Assembly: GCA_024229695.1 (NCBI GenBank)
Contig: JAAESD010000092.1
Span: 1-56,000, forward strand
Direction: 5' to 3'
DNA: 56,000 bases
Source: a bacterium
GTDB taxonomy: Bacteria > Krumholzibacteriota > Krumholzibacteriia > LZORAL124-64-63
Positions 1 through 10,416 of this stretch are shown here, one piece after another. The position numbers and the translations under genes are program-made. The notes below the pieces were generated by a model. That model was not told the DNA's origin, did no database searches, and saw nothing but the letters and a program-made list of their open reading frames with translations. Each line of letters opens with the position of its first letter. Within the stretch, counting starts at the first letter, position 1.

Positions 1-3000
1 CATTGATATCACCTACAACAGGACTCGATTCTGAGTTACCCGGTATATATATAGGATATCCAGGTATGTCAGTTCCAGGAGTGAATCCTCCTATATCGCT
101 CGCATAAACAACATGAATGTGCGACTCATTGACGTTAACAACCTCGATTGCAACAATTTCCAGAGAGCCATCACCATTAAAATCACCCAGAGCAGGACTT
201 GGACAAGGTATGCCCACATTTGCACTGCTGGAGATAAAATCTACAACCGGGAATCCATCAACAACTGATCCATCATGATGAATTGCATGCAGCATATTGT
301 CTTCAGAAATAAAAGTGATTTCAAAATCGCCATTATTATCAAAATCCCCGATTGCTGGGCTATTCACTATGCTACCACCATTACCAACAGCAAAAGGGAA
401 ACCTGCAGCTTCAGACTGATCAAACTTCAAAGCATGCAAATAATTCTGGTGGTTCCATCCATATTTAGTACCAAATATTATCTCATCTGCCCCATCACCA
501 TCAAGATCATAAAGCGCAGGAGAAGAAACACCCCATTCGTAATTAGCATTTGGTCTGACAAAGAATACACCATTGGTTACAGGGTTGGCATCACCATCAA
601 GCAATTCTGTACCATCGGCGTGCCATACCATAGTTTGACCGCGCAGATTATTTACTACAATTTCAGGATCACCATCACCATCGACATCCCCAACTGCTGG
701 AGTTGCCCAATTCCACTTCAGGCCACAACTTTGCGGCCATCCATCCAGCTCGGTGCCATCCCAACGGAATACATGAATCAATTCTGCGTCTATCTCAGTA
801 GCAATAATCTCCATACCTGGAATTCCATCAAGATCGTATAGAGCTAACCCAGAAGGAGAAAAAGTTCCGTCAATATCAGTGATTGGTCCCAGAGTCTGGG
901 CATTACCATCGCCATCGATCAATTCATTGCCCAGTGCGTCCCAGACATAGACTTCATCAGCACCCAATACAATTTCAAGAGTCCCGTCACCATTTACATC
1001 TCCAACAGCAAAGTGACCACTTGTTTCAACGGAAATTGGTAGCGGGAAATCACCTGATTCTGGAGGAGCAGTACTCTGTCCAACCTGAATGCTCATCACA
1101 CTCTCAACAAGAGAGCTGTCAACAGCTGATATTACATAGTAATACCGGGTTAGTAATTCCAGCCCAGCATCTCGGAAATATGAAGTCCCGACAATAATAT
1201 CCTGATTTATTTTTTCAAACGCACCCATGAAAGATGGGCTTCTATATACGTTGTAACCGTACAGATCTTCTTCACTATTTGGAGCCCAACTCAAAGCAAT
1301 TATGTCAGCACCCATTGAGCTGTCCGCTACAATGTCGATTGGTGCAGAAGGTGGATCAAGAGAAAAATAGTGAGTAAAGTTTCTGCCATAGGTATCCGTG
1401 AAAACGATATAGCATTGATAAGGCAGCAAAACATCAGAAACCTGTAAAGTAAATGGTGTTACTAATTCCCCGATTTGCAATAATTCCAGAGAACCACAAT
1501 TTGAAGTGTTGTCACCAATAGTTACTGTGGGGCTATCTGAAAACAGCTGCGCAAAAGTGTAATCTGATGTACCTGAACCAAAGTTCTTTATCGAAGGTAC
1601 AATTGTAACTAACTCATTATTATCCAGAACTCCATCGCCATCACCAAACTCAACATCACTCCAAACCAACTTGACAGTTTCAAGTTCCGGGGCTGCAACA
1701 GAAATCAGATTTTCAGTAAGCCAAATATCTCTGGTCCCTGAAATCGAGAACTGTGCCTCGAATGTTGATCCATCACCAAAATCAGGATCTACCAAAATCA
1801 GAAATGAAGTTGCAGCTTGTACAGATCCGCCACTGGGGACATTGCCAATTACTGACGAAGATACCAGAACTGAAATTTCAGGGTTATCAACAGAAAGTGA
1901 GCCTGTCACATTGCCAGCACCACCACTTCCAGTATCTGTAACCGTTGGACGTATTGCGACGGTTTCGCCCGCTTCAATAACACCATTAGCATTACCGGTA
2001 GAGCCATTAGTACCATCATCAATAATCTGAAAACTACTTACAGTCAGATAAGCACCACTATTATTAACTGCAATATCTTCCTGACAAACTTCTTTATTTG
2101 GAGTTCTAGCTGAAAGCGAAACAACGCCAGCTTCGACCAAAGTGATATCAAAATCTACTTCACCATTGATATCAGATATGCCGGTGACATAGACATCGTC
2201 ACCCATACTTAAAGTTACTGTTGCACCAGGGACCGGTAGCATATCGGATTCTACATAAGCAGTTACAGTTTGATTTCCAACCTCAAGTGCAGGATCAAGA
2301 CTCACGCTCATATCTCTGACTTCGCTGGTCCAGATCGATAGGCCTGGGTCTCCGAGCAAAGTATAATTCATGTAAGTCCAACGATTGAAACTTGGATGAT
2401 CTACATCACCAATAAATGGTAATCGACTAAGTTCAACTGTGTCGCCAAGTATGCTGACTCCTTCACAAAGCAGCAGCGAGAAAAATTCTTGTTGATAATT
2501 ATTGGACGTATAAGGAAATGCTGCTCTTGAAGATCCAATTGATGCAATAGTTCCACCAGTTGGATGCAATACCAAACGTTCCATCAAGCAGGAATAGTCA
2601 AATGCTGCCGATGCACAGTTAAGAGCATATAGCAAAAATGGATGGTCATGATTTTCCAGAGCGTCTGCATCAGATACAGTAAAGACACCCGACCCAAGGG
2701 ACATATCAAAGAAGAAACCATGACCGATCTGGCTCATTATTCCATATTGGTTACTGTTAATCGCACTAATAACAGCAGGCTTAGTTTCATCAAGTGACCC
2801 TGGGTAGGCAGTGTAGTTTTCGTAATATCGGGTAACACTCATGTCAGTACAAGGTACTACAAAATCATCTATCAAATCTTGTGCAAAAGAAGCACCATCA
2901 GTTGAAGGTGTCTCATCATCGATCCAGAAGAGCACTTCTGCAGCTGCTAAAAACCCATTCGTCCAGTCAGCTCCAGCAGGCTGTCCTTCATACAAAATAA

Positions 3001-4195
3001 CCTTTGCAATATAATCCTGAGTTTCGTGAACTGTACTAACCGGAATTCTACCTAGAGCAACCTCACTGGCCATATCGCAGAGATCATCACCATAAGTAAT
3101 GCTGACTTCACCATAAGTATCATCGCCATCACCATTCCAATTACCATCAAGACAAGCGAAATATAGATCTGCAGGAATTACTGTGTATCCAGCTGCGCCA
3201 TATAGATAATCTTTGATATATCTGGCAGGGACAACATCGGTGTCGCCACCGATAACTACATATTCCAGTCCCCACTGCTCATAAGCATCGCTGATAAAGA
3301 ACCGGATAGTTTCCTGAACATCGGCACCATTGCGACAATTGCTTTCAATCCACTCAATTGTTCTAACTGCAGCAGGCATACCAATGGATGTTCTATAGTC
3401 AGCCAGTTGCTGAAAAGTAGCTTCAAGTTCATTGTTGGTAATAATAAGATAAGACACTGGACTGCCATCAAGACCTGGCACTCTTTCAGGATTATGACCT
3501 GACTCAACCGGGCTGATCTGTGTGCCTTCATCACGCATGTAAGCCGATATCATTTCAGGGTTATCGACCATTCGCGCAAGAGCCGCTTCTATTTTCTGCT
3601 TCTCTCCAGGAACTGCTCGTTGACGTGTTGCAACGAAATCCTGAATATTGACTTCACCTTCGACCAGAATTATTTCATATTGTTCAAGCAGTTCCAAAGC
3701 CACATAATTTCCATTTTCATCAATAACTGCTCTGATGGGATAGCTACTCATACTTGCCAAACTGCAACCCTTATAGACAGAAACATTACTCTTGGAATTC
3801 CAGTTTGCCGGAAATCTGTTCTCACTACTTTGTAAGTAATTATAATCGACAGAAACTCCCTGGCTATCTACTTCAGGAAGTGCAAGAGACAATTCTGCAG
3901 GCAACTCAATGATTCTTGTTTTCAACGGTACCAATTGCAAATGTGAGTTATTGGAACCGGCAGGAATCAGCAGGTTATGATAGTTTACAGGTAAAACAGG
4001 TTTGCCTGTATCCTGTAAGACTGACAAATCCTGATATTGAGGAAAACACACTCCATTTTCACTATATTCCCAAGTGATATCAGTGGCAGAAAAGCTGCCG
4101 GAGTATATCACTGTGCCACCATTAGCAACTGACACTAAAAATAGAAGTATAAGCAGAGATAGAATATTATTCTTGAAATGAGTGTAGTTTAGCAT
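1..4195 (-). CDS. Secreted gingipain-like C25 cysteine protease with FG-GAP repeats (3' end beyond window)
   Basis: The frame is open from an ATG at 4195 to the left edge (about 1398 codons) with no stop, so the gene is partial, not broken. AGGAG lies 6 bases before the ATG. A signal peptide (hydrophobic residues 12-25, LSLLILLFLVSVANG) is followed by a propeptide-like region and a peptidase C25 domain at about 245-620. The catalytic pair is visible as His492 in IGHGFFF and Cys527 in LNCASA, a spacing of 35 as in the downstream-numbered paralogue at 4438. Next come Ig/CARDB-like segments, an Fn3-like domain (about 950-1040), and at least six FG-GAP/VCBS repeats with calcium-loop signatures such as GDVNGDG and GDFNGDG. 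By family knowledge this is an exported cysteine endopeptidase. The sorting tail expected at the C-terminus lies outside the window. It has its own promoter at 4390-4418. Confidence 0.9.
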   Translation of the reverse strand, partial: MLNYTHFKNNILSLLILLFLVSVANGGTVIYSGSFSATDITWEYSENGVCFPQYQDLSVLQDTGKPVLPVNYHNLLIPAGSNNSHLQLVPLKTRIIELPAELSLALPEVDSQGVSVDYNYLQSSENRFPANWNSKSNVSVYKGCSLASMSSYPIRAVIDENGNYVALELLEQYEIILVEGEVNIQDFVATRQRAVPGEKQKIEAALARMVDNPEMISAYMRDEGTQISPVESGHNPERVPGLDGSPVSYLIITNNELEATFQQLADYRTSIGMPAAVRTIEWIESNCRNGADVQETIRFFISDAYEQWGLEYVVIGGDTDVVPARYIKDYLYGAAGYTVIPADLYFACLDGNWNGDGDDTYGEVSITYGDDLCDMASEVALGRIPVSTVHETQDYIAKVILYEGQPAGADWTNGFLAAAEVLFWIDDETPSTDGASFAQDLIDDFVVPCTDMSVTRYYENYTAYPGSLDETKPAVISAINSNQYGIMSQIGHGFFFDMSLGSGVFTVSDADALENHDHPFLLYALNCASAAFDYSCLMERLVLHPTGGTIASIGSSRAAFPYTSNNYQQEFFSLLLCEGVSILGDTVELSRLPFIGDVDHPSFNRWTYMNYTLLGDPGLSIWTSEVRDMSVSLDPALEVGNQTVTAYVESDMLPVPGATVTLSMGDDVYVTGISDINGEVDFDITLVEAGVVSLSARTPNKEVCQEDIAVNNSGAYLTVSSFQIIDDGTNGSTGNANGVIEAGETVAIRPTVTDTGSGGAGNVTGSLSVDNPEISVLVSSSVIGNVPSGGSVQAATSFLILVDPDFGDGSTFEAQFSISGTRDIWLTENLISVAAPELETVKLVWSDVEFGDGDGVLDNNELVTIVPSIKNFGSGTSDYTFAQLFSDSPTVTIGDNTSNCGSLELLQIGELVTPFTLQVSDVLLPYQCYIVFTDTYGRNFTHYFSLDPPSAPIDIVADSSMGADIIALSWAPNSEEDLYGYNVYRSPSFMGAFEKINQDIIVGTSYFRDAGLELLTRYYYVISAVDSSLVESVMSIQVGQSTAPPESGDFPLPISVETSGHFAVGDVNGDGTLEIVLGADEVYVWDALGNELIDGDGNAQTLGPITDIDGTFSPSGLALYDLDGIPGMEIIATEIDAELIHVFRWDGTELDGWPQSCGLKWNWATPAVGDVDGDGDPEIVVNNLRGQTMVWHADGTELLDGDANPVTNGVFFVRPNANYEWGVSSPALYDLDGDGADEIIFGTKYGWNHQNYLHALKFDQSEAAGFPFAVGNGGSIVNSPAIGDFDNNGDFEITFISEDNMLHAIHHDGSVVDGFPVVDFISSSANVGIPCPSPALGDFNGDGSLEIVAIEVVNVNESHIHVVYASDIGGFTPGTDIPGYPIYIPGNSESSPVVGDIN

Positions 4196-4437
4196 TGTAG
4201 CTCCTGTTTGAGTATCCCAGACGTAAAAGCCTGATAGTTATAACACCTTGTAGTTACAAACGTTAGGTTTTGTAAACGCGTCATTTTTTCTGTTCAAGCT
4301 CAAGTGCTTGAAATCCGATGCAATATCAAGTTGCGTCCAACCCCTCCATGTAGGGTTTGTGAGGTGAAACTATTAATTGTGGAACCTACATTATACAAGA
4401 AATCTCTGGATATGACAATACTCGCCAATATTTGCTT
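4196..4437 (-). promoter_or_regulatory. Intergenic leader between the two C25 protease genes
   Basis: This 242-base gap separates the tandem proteases. It holds a near-consensus sigma70-type promoter (4390-4418) and then about 190 bases of apparent untranslated leader before the ATG at 4195. A 7-base inverted repeat, ATGTAGG (4348-4354) and CCTACAT (4385-4391), has one arm touching the -10 box. A second small stem, AACCC/GGGTT, lies at 4339-4357. No coding potential is apparent. Confidence 0.5.
4390..4418 (-). promoter_or_regulatory. Sigma70-type promoter of the left C25 protease gene
   Basis: On the minus strand, TTGTCA (4418-4413) is followed by a 17-base spacer and a perfect TATAAT (4395-4390). 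The -35 box matches consensus at five of six positions. The predicted transcription start is near 4383, giving a leader of roughly 190 bases. The left protease can therefore be expressed independently of its upstream paralogue. Confidence 0.65.
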
Positions 4438-7400
4438 TCAACGGATTAATGTCATACTTCTGCTGGAAATACTGTTTTCAGTTTCCAGCCGATATATATA
4501 TACACCGCTCGCTACAATAGTTCCTGAATTAGTATCACCGCGCCATTGAACAGTGAATCTGCCCCCATCGACCTCTTCATCCAACAGGGTTTTAACATTT
4601 CGGCCCAGCAAGTCATAGACATTCAGTGATGCTTTTCCCCTGTAACCCGTTGGTATCTCAAAAGAAATCAGTGTTGAAGGATTAAACGGGTTTGGCATAT
4701 TTTGCTTAAGTTTCTGCAGTGAAATTGGTGTCTGATTTACTTCTGACGGTTCCGTTGGTGAATAAAGTCCTGTGCGACTGATGTTGCCGTGATATGTCGG
4801 CCAAGGAGTAGTTGCAGTTGAATACGCAAACGGCAGATCCCAAACATGAAATGCCAAGTCCCAACCGCCATATACAATATCGATATCAAGGTCTTTATCC
4901 ACATCACAAATCATTGGAGTAGCCCTGACTGGCCCATCCAAAGATAATGGGAAGCCGGTAACCCTGCCCCCGTTGTGCATGAAAGCGTAGAGTAAATTTG
5001 GTGCAGAGTCAGAGCCCCCTCCAACTCCAAAGACAACATCCAGCAATCCATCGCCAGTTATATCAGCAACAATTGGCGAGGATTCTGTGTTACCTTCCAC
5101 ATCAATTGGCCAACCATCAAGATTTTCGCCATCCAGGTTCAGAATATGAATTTGGCCAAAATCATGACCATGTATAGCTACAGCAACAATTTCAAGTTCA
5201 TTATCTCCGTCAAAATCAGCTAGCGCTGGAGATGGACAGATGCCACCACTTGATTCACTATCGGCTACAAAATCGATTGGGAATGGAGATAAAGCCATCC
5301 CTGTTGAAGTAACAACATGCAATTCGTCATTCTCTGTAATTATTACAATTTCCAGGTCTCCATCACAATCCAAATCACCTATTGCCGGTGCGCAATGAGA
5401 ATGGGCTAAAGCAGGCAACTCATAAGGCCATCCACTGATGTTATTTGCAGTTAAATCAAGAGCATACAGATTGTTGGGTTCTCCATTTTGTAACTTACTG
5501 GCAAATACAATCTCCAGAGTGTCGTCTCCATTCAAATCTGCCAGAGCTGGGGAGCTGAATGTATACCATTCAGCTGGTCTGACATGAAAAACTCCATCTG
5601 TCTCCGGATTATTATCCCCATCAAAAAACTCGGTTCCATCATGATTCCAGACATAGGTGTGACCGTGAATATCATTAACAACAATTTCCATTTCACCGTT
5701 GTTGTCGATGTCACCTACTGCTGGTGTTGCCCAATTCCAGTAATTCATCTGTTTTGGCCAGCCATCGGCAACAGAACCATCGCCGTTAAATATATAGATA
5801 CTGTTTGTGACTCTGCAGCTTGCGATAATTTCCATCCCCGGGTCATCAGTAATATCACCAAGAGTCACGCCCGCAGGTCCCCACCCGCCACACAAATCTG
5901 AGAACGGCCCTGATGTCTGGCCATCGTTATCACCATCTCGGAGTTCAATACCTGTGCTATCCCACACATAAATATAATCAGCTGCAAATATTATTTCGTT
6001 TTCGCCATTGCCATTGATATCACCAACTACACAGTGACTTGAAGATTCGACATCCAGCAATATGGGAAAGCCTGTTACTTCCGGTGGCGTTGTACTTGCA
6101 GATATTGTGTACGATTGTTGGCTTAATAGTCGTGATGAATCAGTAGCTGCAACACGGTAATAATACTTGGTCAAAGGATCCAGGTCGGTATCTCGGAAGA
6201 ACGAAGCCCCTTCAAGTGGAGCCTGCGTAATTCTTGAAAATGGGCCGTTGGGAAGTTCGGATCGGTACATATGATAACCAAACAAATCCAGTTCAAGTGC
6301 AGGTTCCCACTCCACAAGAATCTGTTCCCCGGCTGGTGCTGATGCACTTGTCATCACGGGCTTTGAAGGTCTTACCATGTCAAAGGTATGACTCCAGGAA
6401 TGACCATACTCATCTGCAATTGTCAACAATCCACGGACAGAACCACTTGTATTGTCGACACGAATCAGGAAGCGTTCATTCTGGTCCTGCTCTTCAAGTT
6501 TCCCAATATTATCCCAGCTGCCATATGGTTGAATAGGAACAATGCCAAACCCGATTGCTTCTACTGTTCCAGTTAGAACATCTGCACTGGACCATCCTGA
6601 ATTGAAGAGATTAATAAATAGCTCAATCTCTTCTCCCTCTTCAATTATGCCATTCCCATTTCCACTTGGGAAGTCTGCCCATGTCAATATTGATGGCGCA
6701 ATCACCGGCGCAACAATATCCAGGCTCAATAAATCCAGAATTTCATAATCCGGATTGCCATCTTTCAGTTCAAATTCAAGAGTAGATGCATTCTCCAGTT
6801 CAGCAGATAACTGCACCAGGAAAAGTACTGAATTGTCTACTTCACCCGGATTTAATTCTTCGACTTCGGCAACATCCGTAAGTACAGAACAAGCCGCTGA
6901 AGAGCAGGCTAACTCCACGAGTGAAACATCGGACCAGCCTGTCCCGCTGTTAACCAACTCAAACAGTATGGCAACTGTTTCACCTGAGCCTGCCATATCA
7001 TCGCCATTTCCGATCGAACCGAATGTGCCATTATCGACAATTCTATAATCTTGAATTGATATATATGATTCCCCGGAGCTTACCACTTCCAGGCTGGAGA
7101 TATTCGGCCTGTATCCTTTGGCAGTGACAACGCATTTTATATCGTCACCAGAAGTTGCAATATAATCCAGAGTAGCTAAGCCGTCTGCATCTGTAGTTGC
7201 AGAAGAGTAGCCACCATCTTCGTGACTTAAAGTTACAGTCGCATTCTCAACTGGAACTGAGCTACTGGTCACAGTTACTTCAACAATTTGAAGGCCTTGA
7301 ATCATGTTCTCGGTTAATTCAACTTCAAGGCTTTCCGGTTCATCAGGAAAGAACAGCAGAGTAGGATCACCTATTAATGTGTATGTCATATGAGTCCATC

Positions 7401-9105
7401 TTTCGATGGTATTCATACTCACAAGGTGATCATAGTTTGATCTGCTTTCTGCGATGGCATCTCCCACTCTGGCAATATCGCTTTGATATAATGCTGTAAA
7501 GAAATCATATTGATACCCGCTGGCGATTCCCGGAAATGCAGCTCGTGAAGACCCAATTGCCAGTACAGCTCCTCCATTATCATTTATAATAAATCGCTCA
7601 AGAATCGAGTTGTAATCAATAGCAGCAGATGCACAATTCAGACTGCTCAGCACAAAATAATTAGGATTATTGTAAAGTGAACTTATATCGCCGAGGTCAA
7701 GGGATCTGTCGCCTACAGACATGTTGTAGAAGAACCCATGCCCCACATGCACAACCAAACCGTAATCGGTGCTGGACATTTGATTCATTACTGAAGAGTG
7801 AGTTTCAGGGAATGCACCATTCCATAAATCGTATGCTTCATAATATCGGAATTTCTCAACTGAAGACAATGACATTGCATTTTCTATAATTTCTTCACTA
7901 AAGATTGCCCCATCTTCATAAAGATCACCACCTTGCTGGTAATCTGCAGGAAACAGAACTTCACTCATGAACAATGCATTGCCATTATGTGGGCCGATAT
8001 TTGTTTGCTCGTATGATATTATTTTATTTACAAAAGTCTCAACCTGGAGAGTGGTAGAAACAGGGGCACGACCAACAGCCAGCTCTGCTACAAGATCGAC
8101 ATAATCACCCTCATCAGCATAACTTATAAACGCTTCACCCATATTCGCATCGCCATCTGCATTCCAATCGCCATCAAGGCAGGCATAATAAAGATCCACA
8201 GGCATAGTTGTTCCCTGCCCTGGTGGATAGAATGTATTGTGAATCATCCGGGATGGAATTACCGAGACATCGCCACCAAGCAAGACATAGCGAGTACCCC
8301 ACAGCTGATATGCCAGTTGCAGGAAATTTCTAATCTGCGCCTGTTGATCTATTGCCGATGGATAGTTTTCAGCAATCCACTCTGTACTCCGAACTACTGT
8401 TCTAATGCCACGCTCAGTTTTATAGTCGGCCAGTTCCTGGAATTGATCTTTCAGGAGCTCAGAGGTTACTATTACAAACTCAACTGTAGACCCATCCATT
8501 GACGGTCTATCCCTCGGCTCAAATTCCAGTGGCTCAACGTCATTGTCAACATATCTGAGCGGCTGGCAAGAATCCGATTTGCTAACCAGTGAAGCCGTTA
8601 CAACAAAATTTTCAGCTGTTGAACCTGAATTGTCAGAGCGATTGATTCTCAGAGGGAAAAGCCTGAAGAATGCAGTAGTTTCACCATGCAAAGTATTGCT
8701 ACCGATGAATTCTCCAGCTACAGGGGGCCAGTTATCATTTTGGCCACTCAGCCTGATATCGGAAATTGCGATGTCATCCGAGTTCCGTACCTGTTCTGAG
8801 ATTGCCACAGTCCCGGGCAATTCAAGATGGTGATATTCAGTTGAAAATACAGCAGATTCTACATCCCACCCAGTAGGAAGGACAACCTCAACAATCAGTT
8901 GCAGAATTATAGGCTCGCCAGTTTCCAGATATGATTCACATCCCTCCAGAATCGGCATCAAACCATTATCAGTCTGTTTCCAGAAGAGATTGTCTATCTC
9001 ACAATTAATTTCATATTGCTCAGTAATTGATGTCGCAAAGACATTAGATGGCAAGACAAGCAGACAAAATAATATCGATAAGATGGTTACAAGACACTTT
9101 GACAC
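4438..9105 (-). CDS. Secreted gingipain-like C25 cysteine protease with FG-GAP repeats and C-terminal sorting domain
   Basis: This 1555-residue protein starts at GTG 9105 with GGAGG 8 bases upstream. A signal peptide spans about 1-25 (VTILSILFCLLVLP, cleavage near FA-TS). The peptidase C25 domain covers about 205-580, with catalytic His456 in VGHGFFY and Cys491 in LNCASA. Ig-like and CARDB-like segments follow, then an Fn3-like domain (about 912-1005), then FG-GAP/VCBS repeats to about 1450 with GDINGNG, GDIDNNG, ADLNGDD and ADFDGDN loops. The last 90 residues start with QNMPNPFNPST and end SSRSMTLIR. This matches the FlgD-Ig/type IX 'type A' sorting domain used for surface attachment or secretion in the FCB group. 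It shares domain order and motif spacing with the gene at its 3' side, so the two are a tandem duplication. Substrate is unknown. Confidence 0.93.
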   Translation of the reverse strand: MSKCLVTILSILFCLLVLPSNVFATSITEQYEINCEIDNLFWKQTDNGLMPILEGCESYLETGEPIILQLIVEVVLPTGWDVESAVFSTEYHHLELPGTVAISEQVRNSDDIAISDIRLSGQNDNWPPVAGEFIGSNTLHGETTAFFRLFPLRINRSDNSGSTAENFVVTASLVSKSDSCQPLRYVDNDVEPLEFEPRDRPSMDGSTVEFVIVTSELLKDQFQELADYKTERGIRTVVRSTEWIAENYPSAIDQQAQIRNFLQLAYQLWGTRYVLLGGDVSVIPSRMIHNTFYPPGQGTTMPVDLYYACLDGDWNADGDANMGEAFISYADEGDYVDLVAELAVGRAPVSTTLQVETFVNKIISYEQTNIGPHNGNALFMSEVLFPADYQQGGDLYEDGAIFSEEIIENAMSLSSVEKFRYYEAYDLWNGAFPETHSSVMNQMSSTDYGLVVHVGHGFFYNMSVGDRSLDLGDISSLYNNPNYFVLSSLNCASAAIDYNSILERFIINDNGGAVLAIGSSRAAFPGIASGYQYDFFTALYQSDIARVGDAIAESRSNYDHLVSMNTIERWTHMTYTLIGDPTLLFFPDEPESLEVELTENMIQGLQIVEVTVTSSSVPVENATVTLSHEDGGYSSATTDADGLATLDYIATSGDDIKCVVTAKGYRPNISSLEVVSSGESYISIQDYRIVDNGTFGSIGNGDDMAGSGETVAILFELVNSGTGWSDVSLVELACSSAACSVLTDVAEVEELNPGEVDNSVLFLVQLSAELENASTLEFELKDGNPDYEILDLLSLDIVAPVIAPSILTWADFPSGNGNGIIEEGEEIELFINLFNSGWSSADVLTGTVEAIGFGIVPIQPYGSWDNIGKLEEQDQNERFLIRVDNTSGSVRGLLTIADEYGHSWSHTFDMVRPSKPVMTSASAPAGEQILVEWEPALELDLFGYHMYRSELPNGPFSRITQAPLEGASFFRDTDLDPLTKYYYRVAATDSSRLLSQQSYTISASTTPPEVTGFPILLDVESSSHCVVGDINGNGENEIIFAADYIYVWDSTGIELRDGDNDGQTSGPFSDLCGGWGPAGVTLGDITDDPGMEIIASCRVTNSIYIFNGDGSVADGWPKQMNYWNWATPAVGDIDNNGEMEIVVNDIHGHTYVWNHDGTEFFDGDNNPETDGVFHVRPAEWYTFSSPALADLNGDDTLEIVFASKLQNGEPNNLYALDLTANNISGWPYELPALAHSHCAPAIGDLDCDGDLEIVIITENDELHVVTSTGMALSPFPIDFVADSESSGGICPSPALADFDGDNELEIVAVAIHGHDFGQIHILNLDGENLDGWPIDVEGNTESSPIVADITGDGLLDVVFGVGGGSDSAPNLLYAFMHNGGRVTGFPLSLDGPVRATPMICDVDKDLDIDIVYGGWDLAFHVWDLPFAYSTATTPWPTYHGNISRTGLYSPTEPSEVNQTPISLQKLKQNMPNPFNPSTLISFEIPTGYRGKASLNVYDLLGRNVKTLLDEEVDGGRFTVQWRGDTNSGTIVASGVYIYRLETENSISSRSMTLIR

Positions 9106-9174
9106 TCGAAGCCTCCAACAGCTGCACTGCAGGTTTAGTTCACTTCAAGTTATTCGGTATATTTTGGGAAAACT

Positions 9175-10416
9175 TTAATTCAATTTGATTCTAACAACTT
9201 CTCGCGCTGGAACATAGATACATTCTTTGTGGCCATTAATTTCAGCAATAACCAATCGTCTGGAGTGTGTATAATTTCTACATATAACTTGATCGCCGAA
9301 AATGCGAGAACTGGTACCAGTTTTGGACAACTGTGCAATTTCATCGTCACAGAGCCAGGTCACATCCTGGGTTTCAATTTTACTCAAAAGATTATCCAGG
9401 GCGGACAATCCAATATTCTGCAAGTCAGGATCAGTACTGACAAAATTAATTCTGTGTGTTTCAACAACTGCAGGTTCGCCACGATTCCAGCTTGTAAGTA
9501 CATCGTCATAACATTTGGAAATTGTTGCATCACGGTCACTGTGCTGCAAAGATTCCAATCGGCAATTGCGTTCAATATAATAGAGCTGTTTTTCGGATAT
9601 TCTGCGAATACCTCTTTCAAACATCTTCATCACGTGTCCAGTGTATTTGTTCTGATTTGGCCGACGTTGCTCTATTTTAGCTTGAACTGCTCGCAATCCT
9701 GTGCTCTTCCACAAATTTTCGTCGTTTCTATACCATACATAATCTGGTGCTATCATAGAGTGGGGCAATGTCCCAAAAAGATCCTTGAAAATGCCAACAG
9801 ATCGATCAAGGTCATCCTCAATAACTTTACGATCCGCCTCCAAGCCAAGCTCAAAAGCAGACATACAATCAGGAAACAGCAATAATCCTGCATTATTCAA
9901 TTCTTCCAATTTCCGGTTTCCAGTAACAATGCTTTTCATTTGCAAGGGGTTGTAGTGCCAGGTCCCATGAAGTTCAGGAACCCATACTCCAGCTTCAATT
10001 GCGCTGTTCACTGCATTCCACATCCCAGGTCTTTGATATGCAGGGTGAAATTCCGGTATATCGTATTCTAACCAACCATCAGGTGTTGATTGTAATGAAG
10101 AAGTTATATAATTCGCTTGGAAAACCGCAGGATTACCATCTCTATCAAGGTATTTCGCCAGAACCGATGCCAATTCGTTAACATCATTACTGTCCTCAAG
10201 TGTTGAGGTCCAATATACAGGCGGGAAATTACCAGGATTTATTAACTCAATTTGAGCTTCATCCAATATCATTGATTCAGGCAGAAAACCGCATAGTCCC
10301 CAATCATCACTATGAATTGCAACTGACTGAATTGCTCGCCAGTCAACCATGGAACCTTGGCCGGCAAACATAATTAGACTGATTATTATCAGTAATAATG
10401 CTATCTGCAGTCGCAA
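9175..10416 (-). CDS. Secreted polysaccharide-deacetylase-like protein
   Basis: The 413-residue protein begins at TTG 10416, with GGGAG 5 bases upstream, and overlaps the methyltransferase gene by 16 bases. Residues 3-19 are a signal peptide or N-terminal anchor. Motifs resemble the NodB/deacetylase (beta/alpha)7 barrel: HSDDWG (His35, Asp37, Asp38) at the end of strand 1, PELHGTWHYNP with His150 and His154 as possible metal ligands, APDYVWYR, and VVETHRINF near 320. No classical TFDDG motif is present, so the assignment rests on motif order. Its place in a polysaccharide operon suggests that it deacetylates or cleaves the polymer in the periplasm or on the surface. A different carbohydrate-active activity is possible. 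Confidence 0.65.
   Translation of the reverse strand: MRLQIALLLIIISLIMFAGQGSMVDWRAIQSVAIHSDDWGLCGFLPESMILDEAQIELINPGNFPPVYWTSTLEDSNDVNELASVLAKYLDRDGNPAVFQANYITSSLQSTPDGWLEYDIPEFHPAYQRPGMWNAVNSAIEAGVWVPELHGTWHYNPLQMKSIVTGNRKLEELNNAGLLLFPDCMSAFELGLEADRKVIEDDLDRSVGIFKDLFGTLPHSMIAPDYVWYRNDENLWKSTGLRAVQAKIEQRRPNQNKYTGHVMKMFERGIRRISEKQLYYIERNCRLESLQHSDRDATISKCYDDVLTSWNRGEPAVVETHRINFVSTDPDLQNIGLSALDNLLSKIETQDVTWLCDDEIAQLSKTGTSSRIFGDQVICRNYTHSRRLVIAEINGHKECIYVPAREVVRIKLN

Noticed and set aside
275-841. Plus-strand ORF of 188 codons
   Set aside because: It lies antisense to the FG-GAP repeat part of the left protease, and its translation has no domain or start signal.
1-4195. Possible pseudogene or frameshifted protease, because only short ORFs on other frames were evident at first
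   Set aside because: Direct translation from ATG 4195 stays open in one frame to the window edge, with all C25 and FG-GAP motifs in order; it is simply cut by the window.
9229-9885. Plus-strand ORF of 218 codons
   Set aside because: It is antisense to the deacetylase-like gene, has low-complexity composition and lacks a ribosome site.
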